A stretch of 53,690 bases of DNA from Rhizobium rosettiformans W3. Lineage in GTDB: Bacteria; Pseudomonadota; Alphaproteobacteria; Rhizobiales; Rhizobiaceae. The stretch lies in contig NZ_STGU01000019.1 of the NCBI RefSeq assembly GCF_004912135.1, forward strand, positions 1-53,690, in the 5' to 3' direction. Below are positions 28,223 to 36,251 of this stretch, piece after piece. The translations under genes and the position numbers were made by a program. How positions within the stretch are numbered: the first letter of the stretch is position 1; the number at the start of each line of letters is the position of its first letter. The notes beneath the pieces are model-generated. The model made no database searches. It was not told the origin of the DNA and saw only the letters and a list, made by a program, of their open reading frames with translations.

Positions 28223-30256
28223 CTACTCCCTCGACCGCCGCCGTCTCCGCCCGCCGGCCTCGCCATCCCCCTCCGCTAGCACTTTCCGCTCCGGCAGCGT
28301 CACGACGCTTGCGAGCTTCGGGAAGGGGTCGACCTTGTTCGGCAGGGCCATGGCGTCGATGAAGAGTTGTTGGAAGTGGGGCTCCAGCGCCGTCTCGATC
28401 TTCTCGATGCGGGTGACGGTGTCTTCGATCTCGCGGCGGTAGTCGCGGTTGAGGAGGGCCATGAGGGCGCCGGTGCCGGCGGCGTTGCCGACGGCCTTGA
28501 CCTCGGCGAGGTCGCAATCGGGGATCAACCCCAAGACCATCGCGTATTTCGGATCGATGAAGGAGCCGAAGGCGCCGGCGAAGCGGATGGTGTCGACGGT
28601 CTCGACGCCGAGCTTTTCCATCAGCAGCTTGATGCCGGCGTAAAGGGCGGCCTTGGCGAGCTGGATGGCGCGCACGTCGTTCTGCGTCACCGTGATCTTC
28701 TGGGCGCCGTCATGCAGGAGGTAGGAGAAGGTGCGGCCGTTTTCGAGGATGCGGTGGCTTTTCGCGGCCATGGCACCATCGACGACGCCATCGGCGGAGA
28801 TGACGCCGGAGAGATACATTTCGGCGACGACCTCGATGATCGCCGAGCCGCAGATGCCGGTGATTCCGGTCTTTTCCGCGGCTTCGGCAAAACCTTCCTC
28901 ATCCGACCAGGGCTCGACGCCGATGACCTTGAAGCGGGGTTCCAGCGTTTCGGCGTCGATGCGGACGCGCTCGATGGCGCCGGGGGCGGCGCGCTGGCCG
29001 CAGGAGATTTCCGCCCCTTCGAAGGCAGGCCCCGTGGGGGAGGAGGCTGCAACCGTGCGTTCGCGGTTACCAAGCACGATCTCGGCATTGGTGCCGACAT
29101 CGACGAGCAGCATCATCTTGTCCTGGCGGTGCGGCCCTTCCGACAGCGTGGCGCCGGCGGCATCGGCACCGACATGGCCGGCGATGCAGGGCAGGCAGTA
29201 AACGCGGGCGCCATGATTGATGGCGAGATCGATCTCGCGCGACCAGGTGTGCACGGCGCCGGAGACGGCGAGCGCAAAGGGTGCCTGGCCAAGCTCGGTC
29301 GGATCGATGCCGAGGAAAAGATGGTGCATGATCGGATTGGCGACGAAGACGGCGTCGAGGATGTCGTCCGGGTTGACGCCGGCCTCCTTGCAGACCTTGA
29401 CCGTCAGCTCGTTGATCGCCTGACGCACGGCCTTGGTCATGGCCTCGCGCCCGTCCGGGTTCATCATCACATAGGAGACGCGGCTCATCAGGTCTTCGCC
29501 GAAGCGGATCTGCGGGTTCGACGTGCCTGATGAGGCGATGACGCGGCCGGAGAGCAGCGAGACGAGATGCATGGCAATGGTCGTCGAGCCGATGTCGCAG
29601 GCGATGCCATAGGCCTCGTTGTGGAGGCCCGGCCAGAGCGCGATCATGTTGGGACGCGAGGTTTCGAGATCGCGGTGGATGGCGGCGGTGACGCCCCAGT
29701 TGCCCTTGCGCAGCGTCTTCTGGACATCGGGCAGAAGATGCTGGGCGACGAGGATGTTCTGAAAACCCCAGTCCTTTTCCAGCATCAGGTTGAGCCGGTC
29801 GAGATCGCCGAGCGGCTTGTGCATGTCGGGTTCGTCAACCTCGACATAGCAGAGCTGGATGGCGGGATTGCGCGGGAAGGTGCGGTCGGTCGCAGCCTTG
29901 CGGATGACCTGGGCGTTTACAACCGTATCCGGCGGCACGTCGACAACGAGGTCGCCGAGGATGGTGGCCGAGCAGGAGAGGCGGCGTCCGGCCGGGATGG
30001 TGCGGACCTCGGCGTAGCGCTTTTCCTTCGGCCCGACGGGTGAGATGTGGTCGTTGGACGAGGTGATGCCGTGTTTGGCGAACTGACCTTCCTGGACCTC
30101 GATCTGGCAACGGCCACAGGTGGCGCGGCCGCCGCAGACGCTTTCGACATAGACGCCGAGCGATCGCGCCGCTTCGAGCACGGAGGTGCCGACAGGAAAA
30201 CGGCCGCGCTTGCCCGAGGGCATGAAGAGGACGAGGGGATCAGTGGCGTCTGTCAT
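28223..30256 (-). CDS. ASKHA/2Fe-2S corrinoid-activation protein (RACo/DUF4445 type)
   Basis: 677 residues from ATG 30256. The N-terminal plant-type ferredoxin domain has cysteines at about 41, 47, 50 and 95 (CGGRATCGRC ... RLSC). The remainder is an ASKHA-fold ATPase with IACDIGSTTIAMHLVSL, LLVDVGTNAEIVLGNRE and RFAGAFGSFIDPKYAMVLG, the arrangement of RACo and other DUF4445 corrinoid activators. These use ATP and a low-potential Fe-S centre to return inactive Co(II) corrinoid to Co(I). The protein ends in an Arg-rich tail, GGRRRRRSRE. It belongs to the demethylation operon with the methyl-THF transferase and MetF genes upstream, and BrnTA between. Confidence 0.95.
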   Translation of the reverse strand: MTDATDPLVLFMPSGKRGRFPVGTSVLEAARSLGVYVESVCGGRATCGRCQIEVQEGQFAKHGITSSNDHISPVGPKEKRYAEVRTIPAGRRLSCSATILGDLVVDVPPDTVVNAQVIRKAATDRTFPRNPAIQLCYVEVDEPDMHKPLGDLDRLNLMLEKDWGFQNILVAQHLLPDVQKTLRKGNWGVTAAIHRDLETSRPNMIALWPGLHNEAYGIACDIGSTTIAMHLVSLLSGRVIASSGTSNPQIRFGEDLMSRVSYVMMNPDGREAMTKAVRQAINELTVKVCKEAGVNPDDILDAVFVANPIMHHLFLGIDPTELGQAPFALAVSGAVHTWSREIDLAINHGARVYCLPCIAGHVGADAAGATLSEGPHRQDKMMLLVDVGTNAEIVLGNRERTVAASSPTGPAFEGAEISCGQRAAPGAIERVRIDAETLEPRFKVIGVEPWSDEEGFAEAAEKTGITGICGSAIIEVVAEMYLSGVISADGVVDGAMAAKSHRILENGRTFSYLLHDGAQKITVTQNDVRAIQLAKAALYAGIKLLMEKLGVETVDTIRFAGAFGSFIDPKYAMVLGLIPDCDLAEVKAVGNAAGTGALMALLNRDYRREIEDTVTRIEKIETALEPHFQQLFIDAMALPNKVDPFPKLASVVTLPERKVLAEGDGEAGGRRRRRSRE

Positions 30257-30309
30257 TCTGGTCTTTCGCAATCTGGGGCGGTTCCCCGGGGCATGACTGT
30301 CTGCTTGGC

Positions 30310-30570
30310 CTACTTGGCCACCGTCTTTTCGAGGACTTCACGGATCAGGCGTGTGTAGGGGATACCCCTTTCCTGAGCCTTTGCCTTGATCGCCGAAAGC
30401 AAGGCTTCCGGTAGTCTCATGTTCAACTGCGCTGACTTCTTTTCGAACTCGAACTGCACGGGTTTGAAGCCGGACAGGTCGTATTCGGAAAGGTCTGCAG
30501 TGTCGACGAAGGCTTCGGCCTCTTCGTCAGAATGTAGAACCGGCATCTGTTTACCCTTACCGTTGCTCAT
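30310..30570 (-). CDS. brnA: BrnA-type/CopG antitoxin
   Basis: 86 residues, with an acidic N-terminal half (SDEEAEAFVDTADLSEYDLSG) and a C-terminal ribbon-helix-helix (QLNMRLPEALLSAIKAKAQE). That is the layout of antitoxins paired with BrnT: the front part wraps the toxin and the RHH binds the promoter. It overlaps the toxin gene by 14 bases, with the toxin first, the usual BrnT-BrnA order. It lies 53 bases before the ASKHA gene in the same direction. Confidence 0.9.
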   Translation of the reverse strand: MSNGKGKQMPVLHSDEEAEAFVDTADLSEYDLSGFKPVQFEFEKKSAQLNMRLPEALLSAIKAKAQERGIPYTRLIREVLEKTVAK

Positions 30571-30844
30571 AGCGCCTGATCTCCCGTTCGTGCATGTAAC
30601 GCGCGCTGATTGGTCGGATGAGAATTCCGAGCTCGCTTTCGCGCAAGGTGAAGGCGATGAAGACGTATCTGCCTTCCGAAGTGGTTCCGATGGCGCGCTT
30701 CCGGTCTTCTCCGACTGTGGGGTCGGGATAAACGGAAGGCGCCCTCATGAACACCTCCTCAATTTCTGCTTTCGTCAGGCCGTGCCTGGCACATTTCGGC
30801 CAGTTGCCATCGTCCCAATCGAAGCCAGAAATCGATCGCTTCAT
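30557..30844 (-). CDS. brnT: BrnT family ribonuclease toxin
   Basis: 95 residues. The family pattern is visible: opening GFDWDDGNWPKCARHGLTKA, EIEEVF, then DRKRAIGTTSEGRYVFIAFTL and the ending IRPISARYMHEREIRRYE. BrnT toxins have a RelE-like fold and cleave RNA under stress. The gene sits inside a metabolic operon, between the methyl-THF transferase gene and the ASKHA gene, with an A/T-rich promoter-like region upstream. Confidence 0.93.
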   Translation of the reverse strand: MKRSISGFDWDDGNWPKCARHGLTKAEIEEVFMRAPSVYPDPTVGEDRKRAIGTTSEGRYVFIAFTLRESELGILIRPISARYMHEREIRRYEQR

Positions 30845-30853
30845 GTTTGAATA

Positions 30854-30869
30854 CTACACGTTTGTATAG
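30854..30869. promoter_or_regulatory. Probable brnTA operator
   Basis: CTACAC-GTTT-GTATAG is a near-perfect inverted repeat 10 bases upstream of the brnT start, in an A/T-rich stretch with TTTACA further upstream on the transcribed strand. RHH antitoxins commonly bind such short palindromes to repress their own promoter. Confidence 0.5.
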
Positions 30870-30897
30870 GCAAATGTAAAACGAGGGAGATTGGTCC

Positions 30898-31872
30898 TTA
30901 TTCGGTTGGAGCACCACCGCCGACACGTGCCGCACGTCCACCGCGGCGGCCGCCGCCGGAGGCGGCTGCTGCCGGGGCTGCGGCGGGAGCGGCGTGCGCA
31001 CCGCCCTCGGCGGGCTTGTAGTCGCGGTAGGTCTTGATCCAGTTGTAGCAGTTGTCGTCTGTGCCATTGAGGACGTTGGCGGCGCGGACGGCTTCCATCT
31101 CCTGCGGGCGGCAGGGGTTCATGATGGCGGATGTCATGCCGGCACCGATGACCATGGGGATGAAACCGGCATTGATGCCGTGGCGATGGGGCAGGCCGAA
31201 GGAGATGTTGGAGAGGCCGCAGGTGGTGTTGACCTTTAGCTCCTCGCGCAGACGGCGGACAAGGGCGAAGACCTGCAGGCCGGCGGAGCCGATGGCGCCG
31301 ATCGGCATGACCAGCGGGTCGACGACGATGTCATGCGGCTTGATGCCATAGTCCATGGCGCGCTCGACAATCTTCTTGGCGACGGCGAAACGCACGTCGG
31401 GATCCTGGGAGATGCCGGATTCGTCGTTGGAGATCGCGACGACAGGGACATTGTATTTGGCCACGAGCGGCAGGATGGCTTCGAGCTTTTCTTCCTCGCC
31501 GGTGACGGAATTGACCAGCGGGCGGCCCTTGGCGGCCTTGAGGCCGGCCTCAATGGCGGCCGTCACGGATGAGTCAATCGCGAGCGGCACGTCGACGAGG
31601 CCCTGGACGATTTCGAGCGTCTGGACGAGCAGGCCGGGCTCGGTTTCGTTCGGGTTGACGGAGGTGACACCGGCATTGACGTCGAGCATGGTGGCGCCGG
31701 CGGCAACCTGTTCCAGCGCATCCTTGATGACGGTCTCGAAATTGCCGGCCTGCATTTCCGCAGCGAGCTTCTTGCGACCCGTCGGGTTGATGCGCTCGCC
31801 GATCACGCAGAAAGGCTGATCGAAACCGATGATGATTTCCTTGGTGGCGGATGCGACGATGGTGCGGGTCAT
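30898..31872 (-). CDS. Methyltetrahydrofolate:corrinoid methyltransferase (MtgA/MtvB-like)
   Basis: 324 residues. It is a pterin-binding TIM barrel with VIGERINPTGRKKLAAEMQAG, ATMLDVNAGVTSVNPNETEP, AISNDESGISQDPDVRF, and GLSNISFGLPHRHGINAGF, as in the methyl-THF domain of AcsE, MetH and MtgA/MtvB proteins. It moves a methyl group between the corrinoid protein and THF. In this context the methyl-corrinoid to THF direction is likely. The last about 35 residues are an Ala/Gly/Arg-rich tail (GGGRRGGRAARVGGG) foreign to the barrel. MetF lies 83 bases upstream in the same operon. Confidence 0.95.
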   Translation of the reverse strand: MTRTIVASATKEIIIGFDQPFCVIGERINPTGRKKLAAEMQAGNFETVIKDALEQVAAGATMLDVNAGVTSVNPNETEPGLLVQTLEIVQGLVDVPLAIDSSVTAAIEAGLKAAKGRPLVNSVTGEEEKLEAILPLVAKYNVPVVAISNDESGISQDPDVRFAVAKKIVERAMDYGIKPHDIVVDPLVMPIGAIGSAGLQVFALVRRLREELKVNTTCGLSNISFGLPHRHGINAGFIPMVIGAGMTSAIMNPCRPQEMEAVRAANVLNGTDDNCYNWIKTYRDYKPAEGGAHAAPAAAPAAAASGGGRRGGRAARVGGGAPTE

Positions 31873-31955
31873 TTCAGTCCTCCGGTCGGTGCCGGCTCTC
31901 GCACGGCGGGAATGGGATGTGCCGGCAGGTGCCGGGAAAAAGCAATGGGGTGGGT

Positions 31956-33053
31956 TCAGTGCGGCTGGGGATGCGCGGCCTTGGCTGCCATTTCCTGCTG
32001 GTCCTGGACGGGATCGCTGCCGATTTCGCGCATGCGTTCGGCCGCCATGTCGTCGGCGCGGGCATGTTCGCGCTTCCAGGGCTTGCGGCCCTTCAGGATG
32101 CCGGATTCATGGACGATCTCGGCGACATATTCTTCCTGGCGATAGGCCATGACATGCACGCCGGAGACGCCCTCGATCTCCTTCACCTCATTGATGATAT
32201 CGATGCAAAGCTGCTTGCCTTCCTTCTTCTGATCTTCGGCACCTTCCAGGCGCTTGATGACGTGATCGGGAATGTGGATGCCGGGCACGTTGGAGCGGAT
32301 CCACTTGGCGGTCTTGGCCGAGGCAAGCGGCCCGACGCCGACGAGAATGAAGCACTTCTCGTGGAAGCCGAGGTCGCGGACCTTCTTCATGTATTCCCGG
32401 AACATGGGCACGTCGAAGCAATACTGGCTCTGAACGAACTGGGCGCCGGCCTCGATCTTCTTGCCCAGGCGATAGGGGCGGAAATCATACGGCGGCGCGA
32501 AAGGGTTGATCGCAGCACCCAGGAAGACCTTGGGCGGCGTGGTCAGCTTGCGGCCGGAGAGGAACTTGGATTCGTCGCGCATCGTGCGGACGGTTTCCAG
32601 AAGCGACATGCAGTCGAGATCGAATACGGGCTTGGCACCCGGCTGGTCGCCGGCCTGCACCCCGTCGCCGGTGAGGCACATGATGTTCGCAACACCCATG
32701 GCGGCAGCGCCGAGCACGTCGCCCTGGATGGCGATGCGGTTCTTGTCGCGGCAGGCGATCTGCATGATCGGGGCATAGCCCATGCGGGTCAGAAGCGCGC
32801 AGATGCCGACCGAGGACATGTGGCAGTTGGCGCCCGAGGCGTCGACCGCATTGATGCCGTCGACCCAACCGTCGAAGACCTTGGCGCGCTCATAGACATC
32901 TTCCGGATCGGCGCTGTCGGGCGGATTGAGTTCGGCGGTGACGGCGAATTCGCCACGACGCAGGACGCGCTCCAGGCGGCCGAGCGAGGAATGGCCGGGC
33001 AGGGGATCGAGTGGCAGGTGGACGCCAAGCGGATTTTCGTCGATCTGGGCCAT
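31956..33053 (-). CDS. metF: Methylenetetrahydrofolate reductase (MetF-like)
   Basis: 365 residues, a TIM barrel with FMN/FAD-type reductase features: FAVTAELNPPDSADPEDVY, VANIMCLTGDGVQAGDQPGA, ALGA-like FLGAAINPF, and AGAQFVQSQYCFDVPMFREY. MetF interconverts methyl-THF and methylene-THF. Here it would oxidise methyl-THF made by the upstream pathway and feed methylene-THF to one-carbon metabolism. It is longer than E. coli MetF (about 295) mainly through a charged C-terminus. It starts four bases after the stop of the MetV-like gene, so the two are probably translated together. Confidence 0.95.
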   Translation of the reverse strand: MAQIDENPLGVHLPLDPLPGHSSLGRLERVLRRGEFAVTAELNPPDSADPEDVYERAKVFDGWVDGINAVDASGANCHMSSVGICALLTRMGYAPIMQIACRDKNRIAIQGDVLGAAAMGVANIMCLTGDGVQAGDQPGAKPVFDLDCMSLLETVRTMRDESKFLSGRKLTTPPKVFLGAAINPFAPPYDFRPYRLGKKIEAGAQFVQSQYCFDVPMFREYMKKVRDLGFHEKCFILVGVGPLASAKTAKWIRSNVPGIHIPDHVIKRLEGAEDQKKEGKQLCIDIINEVKEIEGVSGVHVMAYRQEEYVAEIVHESGILKGRKPWKREHARADDMAAERMREIGSDPVQDQQEMAAKAAHPQPH

Positions 33054-33057
33054 GCTC

Positions 33058-33657
33058 TCAGACTTCCTTTGCCGTCTGTTTTTCCCGCTCGGCGGCGGCT
33101 TCTGCCGTGACGCGCAGCCAGGAGGATGTCTCGCGCAGCGACTGGTTGACCGGCTTCTGCACCTTCAGGATCGCATCACCCGCGACCATGTTGCGCGAGC
33201 CGCTCCAGGCCTGGACCCAGACGCAGGGCATGTCCGGCTCGACCTCGCAATTGCCATTGGCGCGCACGCCGCCGCAGGGGCCGTTGCGCAGCTGCTTGGG
33301 ACAGTTCATCGGGCAGGACATGCCGGTGGAGGACAAGACGCACTGGCCGCACATCCGACAGTCAAAGAGCAGGCCCTTCACATTGCGCTCGACGAAGGTG
33401 ATCGGCTTCTCGACCCTGTTGTAGCCCAGCTTCTTCCAGACGGGATGGAGGAAGAGGAAGGCGCTGGCGAAATTGCGATAGAACCATTCGAGGAAGCGCG
33501 AATTGCGCACCGCCCAGAGGCGGATCGTATAGGAGCGGCGGGCGCGGCGGTTGGGCGAGACGCCTGCCGGCGTAAACGCGCCGGTCTTGGCCTTGGCGGC
33601 CGGTGCGGCATTGCCCTTCTTCGGCGGGCCGGGATCGACGAGCACGGGTTCAGCCAT
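33058..33657 (-). CDS. MetV-like methylenetetrahydrofolate reductase C-terminal-domain protein
   Basis: 199 residues from ATG 33657 (MAEPVLVDP). The C-terminal half has a dense set of cysteines (FDCRMCGQCVLSSTGMSCPM, then NCPKQLRNGPCGG, and NCEVEPDMPCVW), matching the MTHFR_C domain. In acetogens this domain occurs as MetV, the zinc- or Fe-S-containing partner of MetF. The coupling to metF (four bases) supports a MetF/MetV complex here. It overlaps the preceding gene by eight bases. The N-terminal 60 residues are Pro/Lys/Arg-rich linker. Confidence 0.88.
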   Translation of the reverse strand: MAEPVLVDPGPPKKGNAAPAAKAKTGAFTPAGVSPNRRARRSYTIRLWAVRNSRFLEWFYRNFASAFLFLHPVWKKLGYNRVEKPITFVERNVKGLLFDCRMCGQCVLSSTGMSCPMNCPKQLRNGPCGGVRANGNCEVEPDMPCVWVQAWSGSRNMVAGDAILKVQKPVNQSLRETSSWLRVTAEAAAEREKQTAKEV

Positions 33658-33952
33658 TGTCGCGGCCTCCGGCATGGACGAGGGCCACGAGACGGGCCTT
33701 GTCGTAGGCGGCCTCGATCTCGGCTGCCGCGGCTTCGGCTTCGGCTTCGAGGTCGTCACCGACCGGCACCGGATCGGCCTTGCGCCAATCGGCGAGATAG
33801 GCGTCGGTTTCAGCCGCTCCCGTGCGCATCGCGGCCATGTCGATGGCCTCGGTGAAGCGGAGCGAGAGTTCGCGTTTTGCCGATTTACGTCCCTGCTTGA
33901 CGATCACCTGAGCGGGAATGTCCCGCCAGAAGACGACGATCTTGTCTGCCAT
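33650..33952 (-). CDS. 'Virulence factor' domain small protein
   Basis: 100 residues from ATG 33952, with AAAGGGAG eight bases upstream. It opens ADKIVVFWRDIPAQVIVKQG and continues KRELSLRFTEAIDMAAMRTG, the pattern of a domain databases call 'virulence factor' without known biochemical role. It overlaps the MetV-like gene and heads the metV-metF block. The gene order suggests a helper of the methyl-transfer pathway rather than a virulence function. The tail is acidic and helical. Confidence 0.75.
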   Translation of the reverse strand: MADKIVVFWRDIPAQVIVKQGRKSAKRELSLRFTEAIDMAAMRTGAAETDAYLADWRKADPVPVGDDLEAEAEAAAAEIEAAYDKARLVALVHAGGRDNG

Positions 33953-34060
33953 GCCACTCACTCCCTTTGGGGCCAGAATGCACGGGGGGCATTCGCCGGA
34001 CTGCGCTCTTCACGACGTCGCTTGTCGCCAAAAACGACGCTGCCACGAGTCCCGGTGTTT

Positions 34061-34849
34061 TTACCAGATGCGTCGCGTCAGACCGCACCAGATCCAGGAC
34101 CAGAGGGTGGGCGGAAAGCGCAGGGCCGAGGAGCCTTCCGGCGTCTTGGGAGCAAGACGGTCCCTGAGTGCGTCCTCGATCGATTGGCGCGTGATGTCGA
34201 GCGAAGCGATGGTCAGCAGTAGGGGATAGGTGGAGATGAAATCAGCTGATGCAGGGCGGGTGCGGACCTCGTAGAGCGTGCCGCCGGTATCGGTGCCGGC
34301 GTCGACGAGATGGAGGGTGGCGCCGAAATTGTCAGGATCGTTTTCCCGGAGCGACCAGTAGCCACCCATCTGGCCGCGGTAGTTCGGGTTGATGCCGGCA
34401 TGCAGGTTGATGACCGGGCAGGGCATGGCCGAGAGCTGGCGGGCCGACATCAGGCGGGTGGAGACGAGGAGGATCGCGCCGGGATCGAGCTCCTCGACGA
34501 GCGCTGCCGTTTCCGGTGCGTTGATCGAGGTGACCGGTTGGATCGGGATTGTTTGCGGAAGTTCACGCTGAAGGCCATGGCGGTCCAGCAGATCGGCAAT
34601 GCGCCGGTCCGCCAGGCGGCGCAACAGGCGCGCGGCGATCATCGTGCCGAGTTGTCCTGTCGCGTTGATCCAACCGAGGCGCCGCGCCCGGCGGCGGGTG
34701 ATCTCGCCTTTGCCCTCCGGGTTCTCCAGGATGACGGAGATGTCGAAGCCGCAGGCCGCCAGATGCTGGATGACGATGGTGGGGTTCAAGCCGCCGGCGG
34801 TCATGACGACCACCTTGCGGCGCGTTGGGCTGTCTCCTGTTTCGGACAT
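34061..34849 (-). CDS. Formyltransferase-family protein
   Basis: 262 residues with the formyltransferase core signature NLHAGINPNYRGQMGG (His and the 'PxYRG' loop) and LVDAGTDTGGTLYEV, as in Fmt- and PurN-like enzymes that use 10-formyl-THF. A long charged insertion precedes it. The family transfers formyl groups to amino sugars, methionyl-tRNA or GAR, and the acceptor is not predictable. It starts within the exoD stop codon (TGATG), so translation is coupled, and it stands 108 bases upstream of the folate-dependent methyl-transfer genes. Confidence 0.85.
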   Translation of the reverse strand: MSETGDSPTRRKVVVMTAGGLNPTIVIQHLAACGFDISVILENPEGKGEITRRRARRLGWINATGQLGTMIAARLLRRLADRRIADLLDRHGLQRELPQTIPIQPVTSINAPETAALVEELDPGAILLVSTRLMSARQLSAMPCPVINLHAGINPNYRGQMGGYWSLRENDPDNFGATLHLVDAGTDTGGTLYEVRTRPASADFISTYPLLLTIASLDITRQSIEDALRDRLAPKTPEGSSALRFPPTLWSWIWCGLTRRIW

Positions 34850-35496
34850 CAGACGACGAGCGAGACGACGGCGATCGCGGTGTAGACCACGAAACCGGCA
34901 ACGGCGAGCGACAGGAGGCCGATCAGACAGCCGACGACGACGCCGAGGCCATCACGCTGGGAATGGGCAAAGCCGAGGACGGCGAGCGCAAAGGCCGGCG
35001 GCCAGTTGCCGAGCGGGATCGGCAGGAAGACGACGATGGCGAGGATCAGGGCAAGGCAGCCGATTACCCGTTCGACGAAACGGCTTTCGAAAACCCAGAA
35101 GCGCGGCACGACCAGTTTCTCGGCCCAGCGCATCCAGGGCACCAGCCGCTTGACGATCGCTTCAAAGGTTTGCGGTTCGACACCGTAGTCGCTGACGACC
35201 CTTGGGAAGAAGACGCGACCGCCCGGAGACGCCATCATCTGCCAGGCGACGAAAATGAGGGGCAGGCCGAGGATGAAGGTTGCGCCCGGCGGCATGGGCA
35301 CGAGGTTCGGAAGCGCGAAGACCAGGAGGAATGCGCCGAAGGAGCGGTCCTGCAGGGCGATCGCGATGTCGCGGACGGTCACCTTGCGGTCCGTCGTGCG
35401 GGCCAGCCGGACGAGAAGGTCCGAAAGGTTTTCGGGATGCTTGTCTTCACACGCGGTGGCGAGACCCGCCACCCATGTTTCCGCCCTGTCGGTCAT
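34849..35496 (-). CDS. exoD: ExoD family membrane protein
   Basis: 215 residues from ATG 35496 (MTDRAETW), with AAGAGAA upstream. It shows the ExoD pattern: VRDIAIALQDRSFGAFLLVFAL, PNLVPMPPGATFILGLPLIF and, after a charged loop, several C-terminal helices. In Sinorhizobium ExoD affects exopolysaccharide production, alkali tolerance and nodule invasion, and its exact action is unknown. It precedes and overlaps the formyltransferase gene by one base. Confidence 0.9.
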   Translation of the reverse strand: MTDRAETWVAGLATACEDKHPENLSDLLVRLARTTDRKVTVRDIAIALQDRSFGAFLLVFALPNLVPMPPGATFILGLPLIFVAWQMMASPGGRVFFPRVVSDYGVEPQTFEAIVKRLVPWMRWAEKLVVPRFWVFESRFVERVIGCLALILAIVVFLPIPLGNWPPAFALAVLGFAHSQRDGLGVVVGCLIGLLSLAVAGFVVYTAIAVVSLVV

Positions 35497-35675
35497 TGCT
35501 GATTCTCTTGGTTTCTTGTTGACCTGACAGGCAGTGTCGCAAGGGGAGATTACAGCCGGATTAAAGCGGATCCGTGTCCTGTTCACGCTTTCGGGAATGG
35601 TGAAAGGAGGGTGAATTTTGTTGCCACCACAAATGGTTGTTGACCTTTGCGGACCGCAGCGACTGAGATGTCGGT

Positions 35676-35966
35676 ATGGATCGGACCAAATTGAACAGCG
35701 ACGAGAAAAACGCGCACGCGGTGGAGAGTGCCGGGTCAAGTTCTAGCGGCAATCAGCTGCCGTCAGGCTTTGACGCCTTCTTCATGACGGTTGTCCTTGG
35801 TGGCTTGGTCTTGTTTTGTGTTTTGGTGACCGTCTACGAAGTCTGGCATTGGGTTTTGACGATAGTTGTCGCCGCTGCCTTGTCGCGTGTTCCACTTTTC
35901 CTGCTGGTGCAGCTGCTCCTGGTGGTGGGGCTGTTGTTCGTCGCGGGCGCGCTGATCTTCAGCTGA
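35676..35966 (+). CDS. Hypothetical two- to three-helix membrane protein
   Basis: 96 residues from ATG 35676. A polar start (DRTKLNSDEKNAHAVESAG) leads to three hydrophobic segments, FFMTVVLGGLVLFCVLVTVY, VLTIVVAAALSR and LFLLVQLLLVVGLLFVAGAL. There is no known domain and only a weak upstream GAG. It is divergent from exoD. The DNA is somewhat richer in A/T than its neighbours. It could be a real small membrane protein of unknown role. Confidence 0.5.
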   Translation: MDRTKLNSDEKNAHAVESAGSSSSGNQLPSGFDAFFMTVVLGGLVLFCVLVTVYEVWHWVLTIVVAAALSRVPLFLLVQLLLVVGLLFVAGALIFS

Positions 35967-36063
35967 CCGTACGCACACAGCTCATCACCCTACCTCATTG
36001 CCTTGATTTCTCCTCTCTCCCTTGTCAGCTAAGAGGGCTGCCTTCCAAAAACGGGGAATCAGA

Positions 36064-36231
36064 ATGAGGAAGTCTTCTCACGCAACTGCAGGTCTCGCCG
36101 CATTGCTGCTGGCGCTGACCTTGGGTCTCACCTCCTGCGGAAACACGATCCGGGGCGTCGGCGCGGATCTCGGCAATGCGGTGGATGCGACGCAGGATGC
36201 GGGGCGCAGCGTCGCCAATTCGGTCCGCTAA
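36064..36231 (+). CDS. Entericidin-like small lipoprotein
   Basis: 55 residues from ATG 36064 (GGGGAATCAG upstream). A signal peptide ends in the lipobox LTSC; the mature peptide reads CGNTIRGVGADLGNAVDATQ and is very short and helical, like entericidin A/B lipoproteins. In E. coli these affect envelope bacteriolysis in stationary phase; in rhizobia their role is not established. A close paralogue lies at 36920-37081. Confidence 0.85.
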   Translation: MRKSSHATAGLAALLLALTLGLTSCGNTIRGVGADLGNAVDATQDAGRSVANSVR

Positions 36232-36251
36232 AGGGATCGATTTTCCCGACC

